Shown: piece by piece, positions 23,111 through 30,785 of the stretch
How the letters are laid out: every line of letters starts with the position of its first letter
How positions within the stretch are numbered: position 1 is the first letter of the stretch
Source: Streptomyces mangrovisoli
GTDB lineage: Bacteria > Actinomycetota > Actinomycetes > Streptomycetales > Streptomycetaceae
Direction: 5' to 3'
Assembly: GCF_000974985.2 (NCBI RefSeq)
Contig: NZ_LAVA02000116.1
Location: 1-43,868 of the forward strand
DNA: 43,868 nt
Notes under the pieces: generated by a model
What the model was told of the DNA's origin: nothing
The model's database searches: none
Seen by the model: the letters and a program-made list of their open reading frames with translations, nothing else
Translations under genes and position numbers: made by a program

Positions 23111-24673
23111 GTGGGACGCCACAGCCGCCGTGGGTCGGCCGGCAAGGGCGGCGCCGGGGACAAGGGCGCCGGAGGCAGGAACACCGGAGGCCGGAACGCC
23201 GGGGGCAGTAATTCCGGGGGCGCGAACGCCGGAGGCAAGGGTGCCGGGGGCACCGGCGCCGGCCGCCCCGCGCAGCCCCCGGGCGCCACGCGCGGCGCCC
23301 CCCGGGGCGGCTCGCCGGGACCGTACGACGGCACCCCCGCGCACGGCACGCCGCGCGTGTCCTACGACGGCACTCCTGCGCACGGCACGCCCCGACCCCC
23401 CTTCGACGGCACCCCCGCCCGCGGCACGCCCCGCGTGCCCTTCGACGGCACTCCCGCGCACGGCACCCCCCGCGTCCCCGGCGGCGGCGGTCCCGGGGCC
23501 CGCGGCGGCCACCCCGAGCAGTACGAACAGGGTGGCGGCTGGGGCGAGTTGAAGGGTGTGGGCGGTCCCGGGCGGCCCGCCGCGGGGGACGCCTCAATAC
23601 CGCATCCGCGACGGTCGGCCGCGCCGCCCCGCGCCGCGGGCCGGCCCGGCCCCCGCCAGGACTACCTGGACGCCTTCGACGAACGCGACGCCTCCGGCGG
23701 CCGCGAGGACGTCGACGTCTTCGCGCCCCGCGCCCGGGGCGCCGCGACGACCGCCGCGTTCGGGGCGGCGCCGTACGCCCCGGGCGGCCGCGGCGCGGGC
23801 ACCGGCACGCTGTCCCCGGCCGGCGACGGCGCGGACGACGAGCCCCCGACCGGCCCGCCGGCCCCGGCCAAGGGCGGCAGGGGCCGCGCCTTCACCGGCA
23901 TCGGCGCGGCCGCCGTCGTCACGGTGCTGGGGATCGTGGTGGCCGTGCAGATGGTCCAGGACCGCGACACGACCACGACCGCGAAGGCGGCGGCCGGCCA
24001 GCAGTACGACGCCCGCCGCGCCACCACCGGCACGGTCGGCGTGACGGCCTCGCCGTCGCCGTCGGTCAGCACGCTGTCGTACGACCAGAAGATGGCCGCG
24101 AAGTACCCGCTGAGCGCCAAGCTGAAGGGGCCCGGCACGTTCGAGACGGTCCCCGGGCACGCCAAGGCGCCCGGCAAGGGCGAGAAGTTCACCTACCGGG
24201 TCGACGTGGAGAACGGGCTCGGCCTCGACGGGATGCTGTTCGCCGAGGCCGTGCAGAAGACGCTCAACGACGACCGCAGCTGGTCCCACGACGGCAAGCG
24301 CACCTTCGAGCGCGTCGACTCCGGCGAGACCGACTTCGTGATCACCCTGGCCAGCCCCGGCACCACCGCCGTGTGGTGCGCCAAGTCCGGCCTGGACACC
24401 ACCGAGGACAACGTCTCCTGCAACTCGTCCGCCACCGAGCGCGTCATGATCAACGCCTACCGGTGGGCCCAGGGGTCCACGACCTACGGCGACGCCATGC
24501 ACACCTACCGGCAGATGCTGATCAACCACGAGGTCGGCCACCGGCTCGGCTACGAGCACGTCACCTGCGAGAAGGACGGCGAGCTGGCTCCGGTGATGCA
24601 ACAGCAAACCAAGTTCCTGGACCACGACGGAATCCACTGCTTGCCCAACCCCTGGCCGTATCCGAAGAGTTGA
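23111..24673 (+). CDS. DUF3152 protein, putative membrane-anchored metzincin
   Basis: A 520-aa protein. Residues 1-250 are disordered: Gly/Asn xxGG repeats near 15-50, then four 13-residue copies of an (F/Y)DGTPA(H/R)GTPR unit (72-123). One membrane helix follows (about 260-280, TGIGAAAVVTVLGIVVAVQMV), then an outside catalytic domain of DUF3152 type. It contains HEVGHRLGYEH at 473-483, the HExxHxxGxxH metzincin zinc site, and a Met 15-20 residues later in LAPVMQQQ that could be the Met-turn. Two Cys pairs (VWCAKSG, VSCNSS; VTCEKD, IHCLPN) could form disulfides. A zinc protease acting at the cell surface is therefore likely, though I know of no demonstrated activity. GTG start; GAGGGGGG precedes it. 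Mycobacteria carry it beside moeZ. Confidence 0.9.
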   Translation: MGRHSRRGSAGKGGAGDKGAGGRNTGGRNAGGSNSGGANAGGKGAGGTGAGRPAQPPGATRGAPRGGSPGPYDGTPAHGTPRVSYDGTPAHGTPRPPFDGTPARGTPRVPFDGTPAHGTPRVPGGGGPGARGGHPEQYEQGGGWGELKGVGGPGRPAAGDASIPHPRRSAAPPRAAGRPGPRQDYLDAFDERDASGGREDVDVFAPRARGAATTAAFGAAPYAPGGRGAGTGTLSPAGDGADDEPPTGPPAPAKGGRGRAFTGIGAAAVVTVLGIVVAVQMVQDRDTTTTAKAAAGQQYDARRATTGTVGVTASPSPSVSTLSYDQKMAAKYPLSAKLKGPGTFETVPGHAKAPGKGEKFTYRVDVENGLGLDGMLFAEAVQKTLNDDRSWSHDGKRTFERVDSGETDFVITLASPGTTAVWCAKSGLDTTEDNVSCNSSATERVMINAYRWAQGSTTYGDAMHTYRQMLINHEVGHRLGYEHVTCEKDGELAPVMQQQTKFLDHDGIHCLPNPWPYPKS

Positions 24674-24704
24674 CAGCAGCAACTCAGGAACGACTTAGGC
24701 CACG

Positions 24705-24733
24705 TTGACATGTGCCCAAAGTTCATACATATT
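24705..24733 (+). promoter_or_regulatory. strong promoter for leaderless 33-aa ORF
   Basis: TTGACA (24705-24710) is a consensus -35 box. A -10 follows as TACATA (24726-24731, 15-nt spacer) or CATATT (24728-24733, 17-nt spacer). The next base but one begins the ATG at 24735, so the transcript should be leaderless or nearly so. The region is AT-rich against the genomic background. Confidence 0.65.
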
Positions 24734-24734
24734 C

Positions 24735-24836
24735 ATGGCCATGTGGTCTAGTCATGCCGTCGACAGCAGCGCCGCCATCGAGCTGGCGCTCATCGGCGTG
24801 ACCGCGCTCTGCGTGGCCGACATCCACTGTCGCTGA
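24735..24836 (+). CDS. 33-aa leaderless ORF upstream of the peptide importer
   Basis: ATG 24735 opens a 34-codon frame: MAMWSSHAVDSSAAIEL, then ALIGVTALCVADIHCR and TGA. GC3 is high from the fourth codon, typical of coding DNA. A hydrophobic stretch (AAIELALIGVTALCVA) could insert in a membrane, and two Cys lie 7 residues apart near the C-terminus. A consensus promoter abuts the start and an intrinsic terminator follows 45 nt after the stop, so it can be an independent transcript. Position upstream of a peptide importer allows two readings: a regulatory leader peptide, or a small secreted/membrane peptide. I cannot choose. The sequence CGTGAC inside the ORF (24797-24802) can pair with the terminator's 3' arm. 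Confidence 0.6.
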   Translation: MAMWSSHAVDSSAAIELALIGVTALCVADIHCR

Positions 24837-24880
24837 ACGCTCGCCCCCGAGGCGCTCGCGTCGCGATTCCCCCCTTTCCG

Positions 24881-24903
24881 CCGTGACTTGGGTCACGGCT
24901 TTT
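24881..24903 (+). terminator. intrinsic terminator before the peptide-binding gene
   Basis: CCGTGAC (24881-24887), TTGG, GTCACGG (24892-24898), followed by CTTTTCC. A perfect 7-bp stem with a T-run is rare in this GC-rich genome and is a textbook intrinsic terminator. It separates the 33-aa ORF from the importer operon. Confidence 0.8.
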
Positions 24904-24960
24904 CCGACGACCGACGCCGGGGCAGACGTCTGCACTGATTCGTCTCACTCCTCGTCCTAC

Positions 24961-24979
24961 CGTCTCGTGATCCGAGACG
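24961..24979. promoter_or_regulatory. inverted repeat upstream of the importer operon
   Basis: CGTCTCG (24961-24967), TGATC, CGAGACG (24973-24979): perfect 7-bp arms, 68 nt before the binding-protein start. It may be an operator or an mRNA hairpin. The importer promoter should lie nearby but no clear pair of boxes stands out. Confidence 0.45.
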
Positions 24980-25046
24980 AACGATCTCTCGGGATGCGTT
25001 CGTCCGGCCGGGACGCGCGAGTCAACCCCGAGAGGTCGTCATTCCG

Positions 25047-26765
25047 ATGCGTCAACCGTCCGTCACCCGTGCCCGCGTGGTCACCGTGTCGCTCGCCGTG
25101 GCCGTGGCAGCGAGCGCCACCGCCTGCGGTCCGAAGGACAGCGGTGCGGCCGGCTCCGGTGCCGACGCCACGCCCCACAAGGGCGGCACGCTGACCGTCC
25201 TGAACGCCAACCCGCAGGCGGACTTCGACCCCGCCCGGCTCTACACCTCCGGCGGCGGCAACGTCCCCTCGCTCGTCTTCCGTACGCTCACCACCCGCAA
25301 CCGCGAGAACGGTGCGGCCGGCGCCAAGGTCGTCCCCGACCTCGCCACCGACACCGGGCGCCCCAACAAGGACGCCACCGTGTGGACGTACACCCTGAAG
25401 AAGGGCCTGAAGTACGAGGACGGCACGGCGATCACCTCGGCCGACATCAAGTACGGCATCGAGCGTTCCTTCGCGCCCGAACTCTCCGGCGGCGCCCCCT
25501 ACCTGAGGGACTGGCTGGTCGGCGCGGCCGACTACCAGGGCCCGTACAAGGACCCGAAGGGCCTCGCGTCCATCGAGACGCCGGACAGCCGCACCATCGT
25601 CTTCCACCTCAACAAGCCCGAGGGCGAGTTCCCCTACCTCGCGACGCAGACGCAGACCACGCCGGTCCCGAAGAGCAAGGACACCGGCACCAAGTACGAG
25701 GAGCACCCGGTCTCGTCCGGCCCGTACAAGGTCGTCGAGAACGACAACGACGGCGAGCACCTCGTCCTCACGCGCAACACGTACTGGTCCTCCGCGGTCG
25801 ACTCCGAGCGCAAGGCGTACCCGGACAAGATAGACGTCCGCTCCGGCCTCGACTCCTCGGTGATCAACCAGCGGCTGTCCGCCTCCCAGGGCACGGACGC
25901 CGCCGCCGTCACCACGGACACCAACCTCGGCCCGGCCGAGCTCGCCAAGGTGACCGGAGACAAGGAGCTCGCCTCCCGCGTCGGCACCGGCCACTTCGGC
26001 TACACGAACTACCTCGCCTTCAACCCGAAGGTGAAGCCGTTCGACAACCCCAAGGTGCGCGAGGCGATCTCCTACGCCATCGACCGCTCGTCGGTGATCA
26101 ACGCGGCCGGCGGCTCCTCGCTCGCCGAGTCCGCCACGACCTTCCTGCCGAACCAGAAGTCCTTCGGCTACAACGCCTACGACCTCTTCCCCGCCGGCGC
26201 CACCGGCAACGCGGCGAAGGCCAAGGAGCTGCTGAAGGAGGCCGGGTACCCGAACGGGCTGACCATCACCCTGACCCACTCCAACAGCAAGGACTTCGAG
26301 ACCAGCCCGGAGATCGCCACCGCCGTGCAGGACGCCCTGAAGAAGGCCGGCATCACGGTCAAGCTCCAGGGCCTGGAGTCCAACGACTACTCCGACACCG
26401 TCCAGAACGTGAAGACCGAGCCGGGCTTCTTCCTCGCCCACTGGGGTGCCGACTGGCCCTCCGGCGGTCCCTTCCTGGCCCCGATCTTCGACGGCCGTCA
26501 GATCGTCAAGGACGGCGCGAACTTCAACAGCGGCCAGCTGAACGACAAGTCGGTCAATGACGAGATTGACGCGATCAACAAGTTGACCGACCTTGACGCG
26601 GCCGCCCAGCGCTGGGGTGCACTGGACAAGAAGATCGCCGGCGAGGCCCTGACCGTCCCGCTGTTCCACCCCGTCTACAAGCGCCTGTACGGCAAGGACA
26701 TCAAGAACGTCGTGATCAGCGACTGGACCGGTGTCCTCGACATCTCCCAGGTCGCGGTCAAGTAG
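25047..26765 (+). CDS. oligopeptide ABC importer, substrate-binding lipoprotein
   Basis: A 572-aa extracellular binding protein of the OppA/DppA class (SBP family 5), which catches peptides for import. A signal peptide ends at SATAC, with Cys27 for lipid attachment (the -3 residue is Ala rather than the usual Leu). The mature protein has GGTLTVLNANPQADFDPARL, WTYTLKKGLKYEDGTAITSADIKYGIERSF, VSSGPYKV, NPKVREAISYAIDRSSVI and a C-terminal ALTVPLFHPVYKRLY, all typical of the family. GAGAGG lies 11 nt before the ATG. It is the first gene of a four-gene importer operon. Its TAG stop overlaps the GTG of the Asn-repeat short ORF (26765-26845). Confidence 0.93.
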   Translation: MRQPSVTRARVVTVSLAVAVAASATACGPKDSGAAGSGADATPHKGGTLTVLNANPQADFDPARLYTSGGGNVPSLVFRTLTTRNRENGAAGAKVVPDLATDTGRPNKDATVWTYTLKKGLKYEDGTAITSADIKYGIERSFAPELSGGAPYLRDWLVGAADYQGPYKDPKGLASIETPDSRTIVFHLNKPEGEFPYLATQTQTTPVPKSKDTGTKYEEHPVSSGPYKVVENDNDGEHLVLTRNTYWSSAVDSERKAYPDKIDVRSGLDSSVINQRLSASQGTDAAAVTTDTNLGPAELAKVTGDKELASRVGTGHFGYTNYLAFNPKVKPFDNPKVREAISYAIDRSSVINAAGGSSLAESATTFLPNQKSFGYNAYDLFPAGATGNAAKAKELLKEAGYPNGLTITLTHSNSKDFETSPEIATAVQDALKKAGITVKLQGLESNDYSDTVQNVKTEPGFFLAHWGADWPSGGPFLAPIFDGRQIVKDGANFNSGQLNDKSVNDEIDAINKLTDLDAAAQRWGALDKKIAGEALTVPLFHPVYKRLYGKDIKNVVISDWTGVLDISQVAVK

Positions 26766-26845
26766 TGGACACGGTCATCAATCCGATCAATCGGATCAAT
26801 TCTTTCAATACGGTCAACGCGGTCAACATGGTCAATCTGTCATGA
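26765..26845 (+). CDS. 26-aa Asn-periodic short ORF linking binding protein and permease
   Basis: GTG 26765 overlaps the binding-protein stop (TAGTG) and the frame ends at TGA 26843-26845, overlapping the permease ATG (ATGA). The peptide, VDTVINPINRINSFN then TVNAVNMVNLS, has Asn at residues 6, 9, 12, 15, 18, 21 and 24. At the DNA level TCAA recurs exactly every 9 bp (26778 to 26832). The permease lacks its own Shine-Dalgarno, so ribosomes could reach it by reading through this ORF. Whether the peptide has a function or is only a coupling device, or whether the repeat is instead a protein or RNA-binding array, cannot be told. Confidence 0.5.
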   Translation: MDTVINPINRINSFNTVNAVNMVNLS

Positions 26846-27987
26846 GTGAAGCAGCCTTGTCGGCCGCCACGGCCGCCGGGACGGACCCCTCCGTCCCGGC
26901 GGTCTCGGGGGCCCGTCTGTTCTGGCGGCGGCTGCGCACGCAGCGCGCCGCCCTCGTCGCGGCGGCCGTCGTCGCCCTGCTCGTCCTGGTCGCGCTCGCC
27001 GCGCCGCTGCTCACCGCCATCGAGGGCCAGGACCCCACCACCTACCACCCCTCGCTCGTCGACTCCGCGCGCGGCGGCGTGCCCATCGGCCCGTTCGGCG
27101 GCGTCAGCGGCGCCCACTGGCTCGGCGTCGAACCGCAGACCGGCCGCGACCTGTTCGCGCGGCTCGTCTACGGCGCCCGCGTCTCCCTCGGCGTCGCCCT
27201 CGCGGCGACCCTCGTCCAGGTCGCCCTGGGCGTGCTCGTCGGCGTCGCGTCCGCGCTCGGCAACCGCTGGGTCGACCAGATCCTCAGCCGGCTCAGCGAC
27301 ATCATCGTCGCGATGCCGCTGATGATCATGGCGCTCGCCCTGCTCGCGATCGTGCCGAACGGCTTCCCCCGTCCGGTGCTGGTCGCCCTGGTCATCGGGC
27401 TGATCGCCTGGGGCTCCATCGCGAAGATCGTGCGCGCCCAGACGCTCACCCTCAAGGAGCTCGACCACGTCTCCGCAGCCCGGCTCAGCGGCTGGAACAC
27501 CTGGCAGATCGCCCGCCGCGAGCTGCTGCCCGGCATCGCCGCGCCCGTCATCACCTACGCGGCGCTGCTCGTCCCGGCGAACATCACCGTCGAGGCGGCC
27601 CTGTCCTTCCTCGGCGTCGGCGTGAAGCCCCCGACCCCGTCCTGGGGCCAGATGCTCACCTCCGCGAACGTCTGGTACCAGGCCGCCCCGCAGTACCTGC
27701 TGCTCCCCGCGGGCGCCCTCTTCGTCACCCTCGTCGCGCTCACCGTCCTCGGCGACGGCGTGCGCACCGCCCTGGACCCGCGCAGCGCCTCCCGCCTGCG
27801 CGTCGGCACGGGCCGCAGGAACGAGACCAAGGCGGCCGACGCGCAGGGCGGTTCCACGCCGAGCGGCGCGAGCGGCTCCACCGCTCCCACCGCTCCCACC
27901 GCCCCCACCGTCCCCGCCCCGTCCGTCCCGACCGGATCCACGCCCGCCGCAGGCGGTTCCACCGCCGGGAAGGAGGGCCCGGCATGA
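26842..27987 (+). CDS. oligopeptide ABC importer permease (OppC/DppC type)
   Basis: A 381-aa inner-membrane permease. The N-terminal OppC-type cytoplasmic lead and first helix (RLRTQRAALVAAAVVALLVL) precede a periplasmic loop with HWLGVEPQTGRDLFARLVYG, a DppC hallmark. Then come the binding-protein-dependent transport core of about five helices and the EAA loop (LDHVSAARLSGWNTWQIARRELLPG) that contacts the ATPase. The last 60 residues form an unusual Ser/Thr/Pro/Ala-rich tail with an APT repeat, absent from most DppC proteins. The ATG at 26842 has no Shine-Dalgarno and overlaps the short Asn-repeat ORF. The stop overlaps the next permease (ATGA). The C-type permease precedes the B-type, the reverse of the classical opp order. 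Confidence 0.92.
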   Translation: MSEAALSAATAAGTDPSVPAVSGARLFWRRLRTQRAALVAAAVVALLVLVALAAPLLTAIEGQDPTTYHPSLVDSARGGVPIGPFGGVSGAHWLGVEPQTGRDLFARLVYGARVSLGVALAATLVQVALGVLVGVASALGNRWVDQILSRLSDIIVAMPLMIMALALLAIVPNGFPRPVLVALVIGLIAWGSIAKIVRAQTLTLKELDHVSAARLSGWNTWQIARRELLPGIAAPVITYAALLVPANITVEAALSFLGVGVKPPTPSWGQMLTSANVWYQAAPQYLLLPAGALFVTLVALTVLGDGVRTALDPRSASRLRVGTGRRNETKAADAQGGSTPSGASGSTAPTAPTAPTVPAPSVPTGSTPAAGGSTAGKEGPA

Positions 27988-28982
27988 CCGGCTTCGGCAG
28001 CTTCGCGCTGCGCCGTCTCGTCGGCGCCGTCGTCACCCTGTTCGCCATCTCGGTGATCATCTACGTCGTCTTCTACGCCACCCCCGGCAACGTCGCCCAG
28101 ATCACCTGCGGCCCGCGCTGCTCGCCCGCCCAGGTCCACCAGGTCGCGCAGCAGCTGCGGCTCGACGACCCCCTGTGGTCCCGGTACTGGCACTTCCTCG
28201 AAGGCATCGTCGTCGGCCAGGACTACTCCACCGGCACCTCGGTGGCGCACTGCTCCGCCCCCTGCCTCGGGCTGTCGTACCAGACCGGCCAGCAGGTCAC
28301 CCAGATCATCCTCACCAAACTCCCGGTCAGCCTCTCGCTGGTGGCAGGCGCGATGGTGATCTGGCTGGTCCTCGGCGTCGGCACCGGTGTGCTCTCGGCC
28401 TGGCGGCGCGGCCGCCCCACCGAGCGCGCGTTGACCGCGGTCACCCTCGCCGGCCTGTCCACCCCGGTCTTCGTCATCGGACTCGTCCTGATGATCGTCG
28501 TCTGCGGCCAGCTGCAACTGCTGCCGTTCCCGCAGTACGTCGCCCTCACCGACGACCCCGAGCAGTGGGCGTGGAACCTGCTGCTGCCCTGGCTGTCGCT
28601 GGCGCTCGTCGAGGCCGCCGTGTTCACCCGGCTGACCCGCGCCTCGATGCTGGAGACGCTGGCCGAGGACCACATCCGCACCTTCCGCGCCTACGGCGTC
28701 GGCGAGCGCTCGATCGTCGGCAGGCACGCCCTGCGCGGCGCCCTCGCGCCCGTCATCGCCCTCAACGCCAACGACGTCGGCTCCGCCGTCGGCGGCGCCG
28801 TGCTGACCGAGACCCTCTTCGGGCTCCCCGGCATCGGCCAGGAACTCGTCCACGCGGTGAGCGTGGTCGACCTGCCGGTGGTCGTCGGCATGGTCCTCGT
28901 CATCGGATTCTGCGTGGTCATCGCCAACGCCGTCGCGGACGTGCTGTACGCGGTGGCCGACCGACGGGTGGTACTCGTATGA
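27984..28982 (+). CDS. oligopeptide ABC importer permease (OppB/DppB type)
   Basis: A 332-aa permease with six helices. The first helix (LRRLVGAVVTLFAISVIIYVVF) is followed by the B-type periplasmic loop, then the core with an EAA-like loop (LAEDHIRTFRAYGVGERSIVGRHALRGAL) and the typical ending ETLFGLPGIGQELVHAVSVVDLPVVVG. The periplasmic loop carries two CxxxC motifs, C42/C46 (TCGPRC) and C90/C94 (HCSAPC), which could form disulfides outside the membrane. Such Cys pairs occur in some actinobacterial DppB proteins. The start overlaps the upstream stop by ATGA, and the stop overlaps the ATPase start in the same way, so subunits should be made in fixed ratio. Confidence 0.92.
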   Translation: MTGFGSFALRRLVGAVVTLFAISVIIYVVFYATPGNVAQITCGPRCSPAQVHQVAQQLRLDDPLWSRYWHFLEGIVVGQDYSTGTSVAHCSAPCLGLSYQTGQQVTQIILTKLPVSLSLVAGAMVIWLVLGVGTGVLSAWRRGRPTERALTAVTLAGLSTPVFVIGLVLMIVVCGQLQLLPFPQYVALTDDPEQWAWNLLLPWLSLALVEAAVFTRLTRASMLETLAEDHIRTFRAYGVGERSIVGRHALRGALAPVIALNANDVGSAVGGAVLTETLFGLPGIGQELVHAVSVVDLPVVVGMVLVIGFCVVIANAVADVLYAVADRRVVLV

Positions 28983-30571
28983 GCCTCGTGGAAGTCACCG
29001 GCCTCACGGTCGGGTTCGGGTCGCTGAAGGCCGTCGACGGGCTGTCGTTCCGGCTGGAGCGGGGCGGCGCCCTCGCCCTGGTCGGCGAGTCCGGCTCCGG
29101 CAAGTCCACCGTCGCCTCCGCCCTGCTGGGCCTGCACCGGGGCACCGGGGCACGGGTCGGCGGCTCGGTCCTGGTGGCCGGCACCGACGTGGAGCGGGCC
29201 ACCGACGAGGAACTGCGGCGGCTGCGCGGCGGCACGGCGGCCATGGTCTTCCAGGACCCGCTGTCCGCCCTCGACCCGTACTACGCCATCGGCGACCAGA
29301 TCGCCGAGGTCCACCGCGTGCACCACCGCGTGTCGCGCCGTGCCGCCCGCGCGCGGGCGGTCGAGGTGCTGGACCGGGTCGGCATCCCCGACGCCCGCCG
29401 CCGCGCCCGCTCCCGCCCGCACGAGTTCAGCGGCGGCATGCGCCAGCGCGCGCTCATCGCGATGGCGCTGGCCTGCGAGCCCCAGCTGCTGATCGCCGAC
29501 GAGCCCACCACCGCGCTGGACGTCACCGTCCAGGCCCAGATCCTCGACCTGCTGCACACGCTGCGCGAGGAGACCGGCATGGGGCTGCTGCTCGTCACCC
29601 ACGACGTGGGAGTCGCCGCCGAGAGCGTCGACGAGGTACTGGTCATGCGGCACGGCCGCGCCGTCGAGCACGGCCCGGTCGGCACGGTCCTCGGGGCGCC
29701 GCGGGCGGCGTACACCCGTGAACTGCTCGGCGCCGTACCGCGCGTGGACGCCCCGCGCGCCGTCCCCGGACAGGCCGGCGACGAGATCGTCCTGGAGGCG
29801 ACCGGCCTGCGCCGCGAGTTCGGGCGCGGCAAGCGCAGGTTCGCCGCCGTGGACGACGTCTCCCTGACCGTCCGGCGTGGCGAGACCCTCGGCATCGTGG
29901 GGGAGAGCGGCAGCGGCAAGACCACCCTGGGCCGGATGCTCGTCGGCCTGCTCGCGCCGACGCAGGGCGCGGTCCGCCACGACGGCCGCCCGCACACCGG
30001 CGTGAACCCGGCCGTGCAGATGGTCTTCCAGGACCCCGTCTCCTCCCTCAACCCCCGCCGCAGCGTGGGCGAGTCGATCGCCGACCCGCTCCGCGCGCGC
30101 GGGGAGCGCGACGAGGCGCGCATCCGGGGGCGCGTACGCGAACTCCTGGAGCGCGTGGGGCTCGAAGGGGCGCACTACGACCGCTATCCGCACGAGTTCA
30201 GCGGCGGACAGCGCCAGCGCGTGGGCATCGCGCGGGCGCTCGCGGCGGACCCGCGCGTCATCGTGTGCGACGAGCCGGTCTCCGCGCTGGACGTCACCAC
30301 CCAGGCCCAGGTCGTCGCCCTGCTCGGCGAGCTCCAGCGCGAACTCGGGCTCGCGCTCGTCTTCGTGGCGCACGACCTCGCCGTGGTGCGCCAGGTCTCG
30401 GACCGGGTCGCGGTGATGCGCCGCGGCCGGATCGTCGAGGAGGGTCCGGCCGACGAGGTGTACGAGTCCCCGAAGGACCCGTACACCGAGCAGCTGTTGG
30501 CCGCGGTGCCCGCCCTCGATCCGCAGGCCGCAGCCCGGCGCCGGACGGCCCGCCGGGAACTGGCGGCGTGA
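28979..30571 (+). CDS. fused double ATPase of the oligopeptide importer (OppD-OppF)
   Basis: The 530-aa cytosolic protein joins two ABC ATPase domains that are separate OppD and OppF subunits in most bacteria. Domain 1 has Walker A GESGSGKST (36-44), Q-loop VFQDP, signature FSGGMRQ, Walker B LLIADEPT and H-loop LLVTHD. Domain 2 has GESGSGKTT (about 307-315), VFQDPVSSLNPR, FSGGQRQ, VIVCDEPVSALDV and VFVAHDLAVV, and ends with the oligopeptide-type EVYESPKDPYTEQLLAAVP. All catalytic motifs are intact in both halves. The start overlaps the DppB stop (ATGA). This completes a full importer with binding protein and two permeases. Confidence 0.94.
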   Translation: MSLVEVTGLTVGFGSLKAVDGLSFRLERGGALALVGESGSGKSTVASALLGLHRGTGARVGGSVLVAGTDVERATDEELRRLRGGTAAMVFQDPLSALDPYYAIGDQIAEVHRVHHRVSRRAARARAVEVLDRVGIPDARRRARSRPHEFSGGMRQRALIAMALACEPQLLIADEPTTALDVTVQAQILDLLHTLREETGMGLLLVTHDVGVAAESVDEVLVMRHGRAVEHGPVGTVLGAPRAAYTRELLGAVPRVDAPRAVPGQAGDEIVLEATGLRREFGRGKRRFAAVDDVSLTVRRGETLGIVGESGSGKTTLGRMLVGLLAPTQGAVRHDGRPHTGVNPAVQMVFQDPVSSLNPRRSVGESIADPLRARGERDEARIRGRVRELLERVGLEGAHYDRYPHEFSGGQRQRVGIARALAADPRVIVCDEPVSALDVTTQAQVVALLGELQRELGLALVFVAHDLAVVRQVSDRVAVMRRGRIVEEGPADEVYESPKDPYTEQLLAAVPALDPQAAARRRTARRELAA

Positions 30572-30671
30572 CGCCGTCCCACCCGGGTGATGTCACGTTG
30601 CGCGACCGGATGAACCGCTAGCGCGACGAAACGTCACCCGCACCGGAAAGTTACGACCGTTCACCCCTTCT

Positions 30672-30705
30672 GGTGGTGCGACGGACAACCGTCCGTCGCG
30701 CCACC
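30672..30705 (+). terminator. 15-bp hairpin after the importer operon
   Basis: GGTGGTGCGACGGAC (30672-30686), AACC, GTCCGTCGCGCCACC (30691-30705) pair with one mismatch. A second, bulged stem starting GGGTGA near 30585 and ending TCACCC near 30640 lies just before it. The gap 30572-30785 has no gene. Confidence 0.75.
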
Positions 30706-30785
30706 CTCCAGTCCGCATACGTTCGTCCCGCTGTGAGTCGTCGGGTCAACGGCGGCTCCCCGGACGGGAGATCGGGGGTGCGCTC

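Noticed and set aside
24735..24836. Lasso or lanthipeptide precursor
   Set aside because: Two Cys and a short hydrophobic core alone are not diagnostic, and no modification enzyme gene is adjacent.
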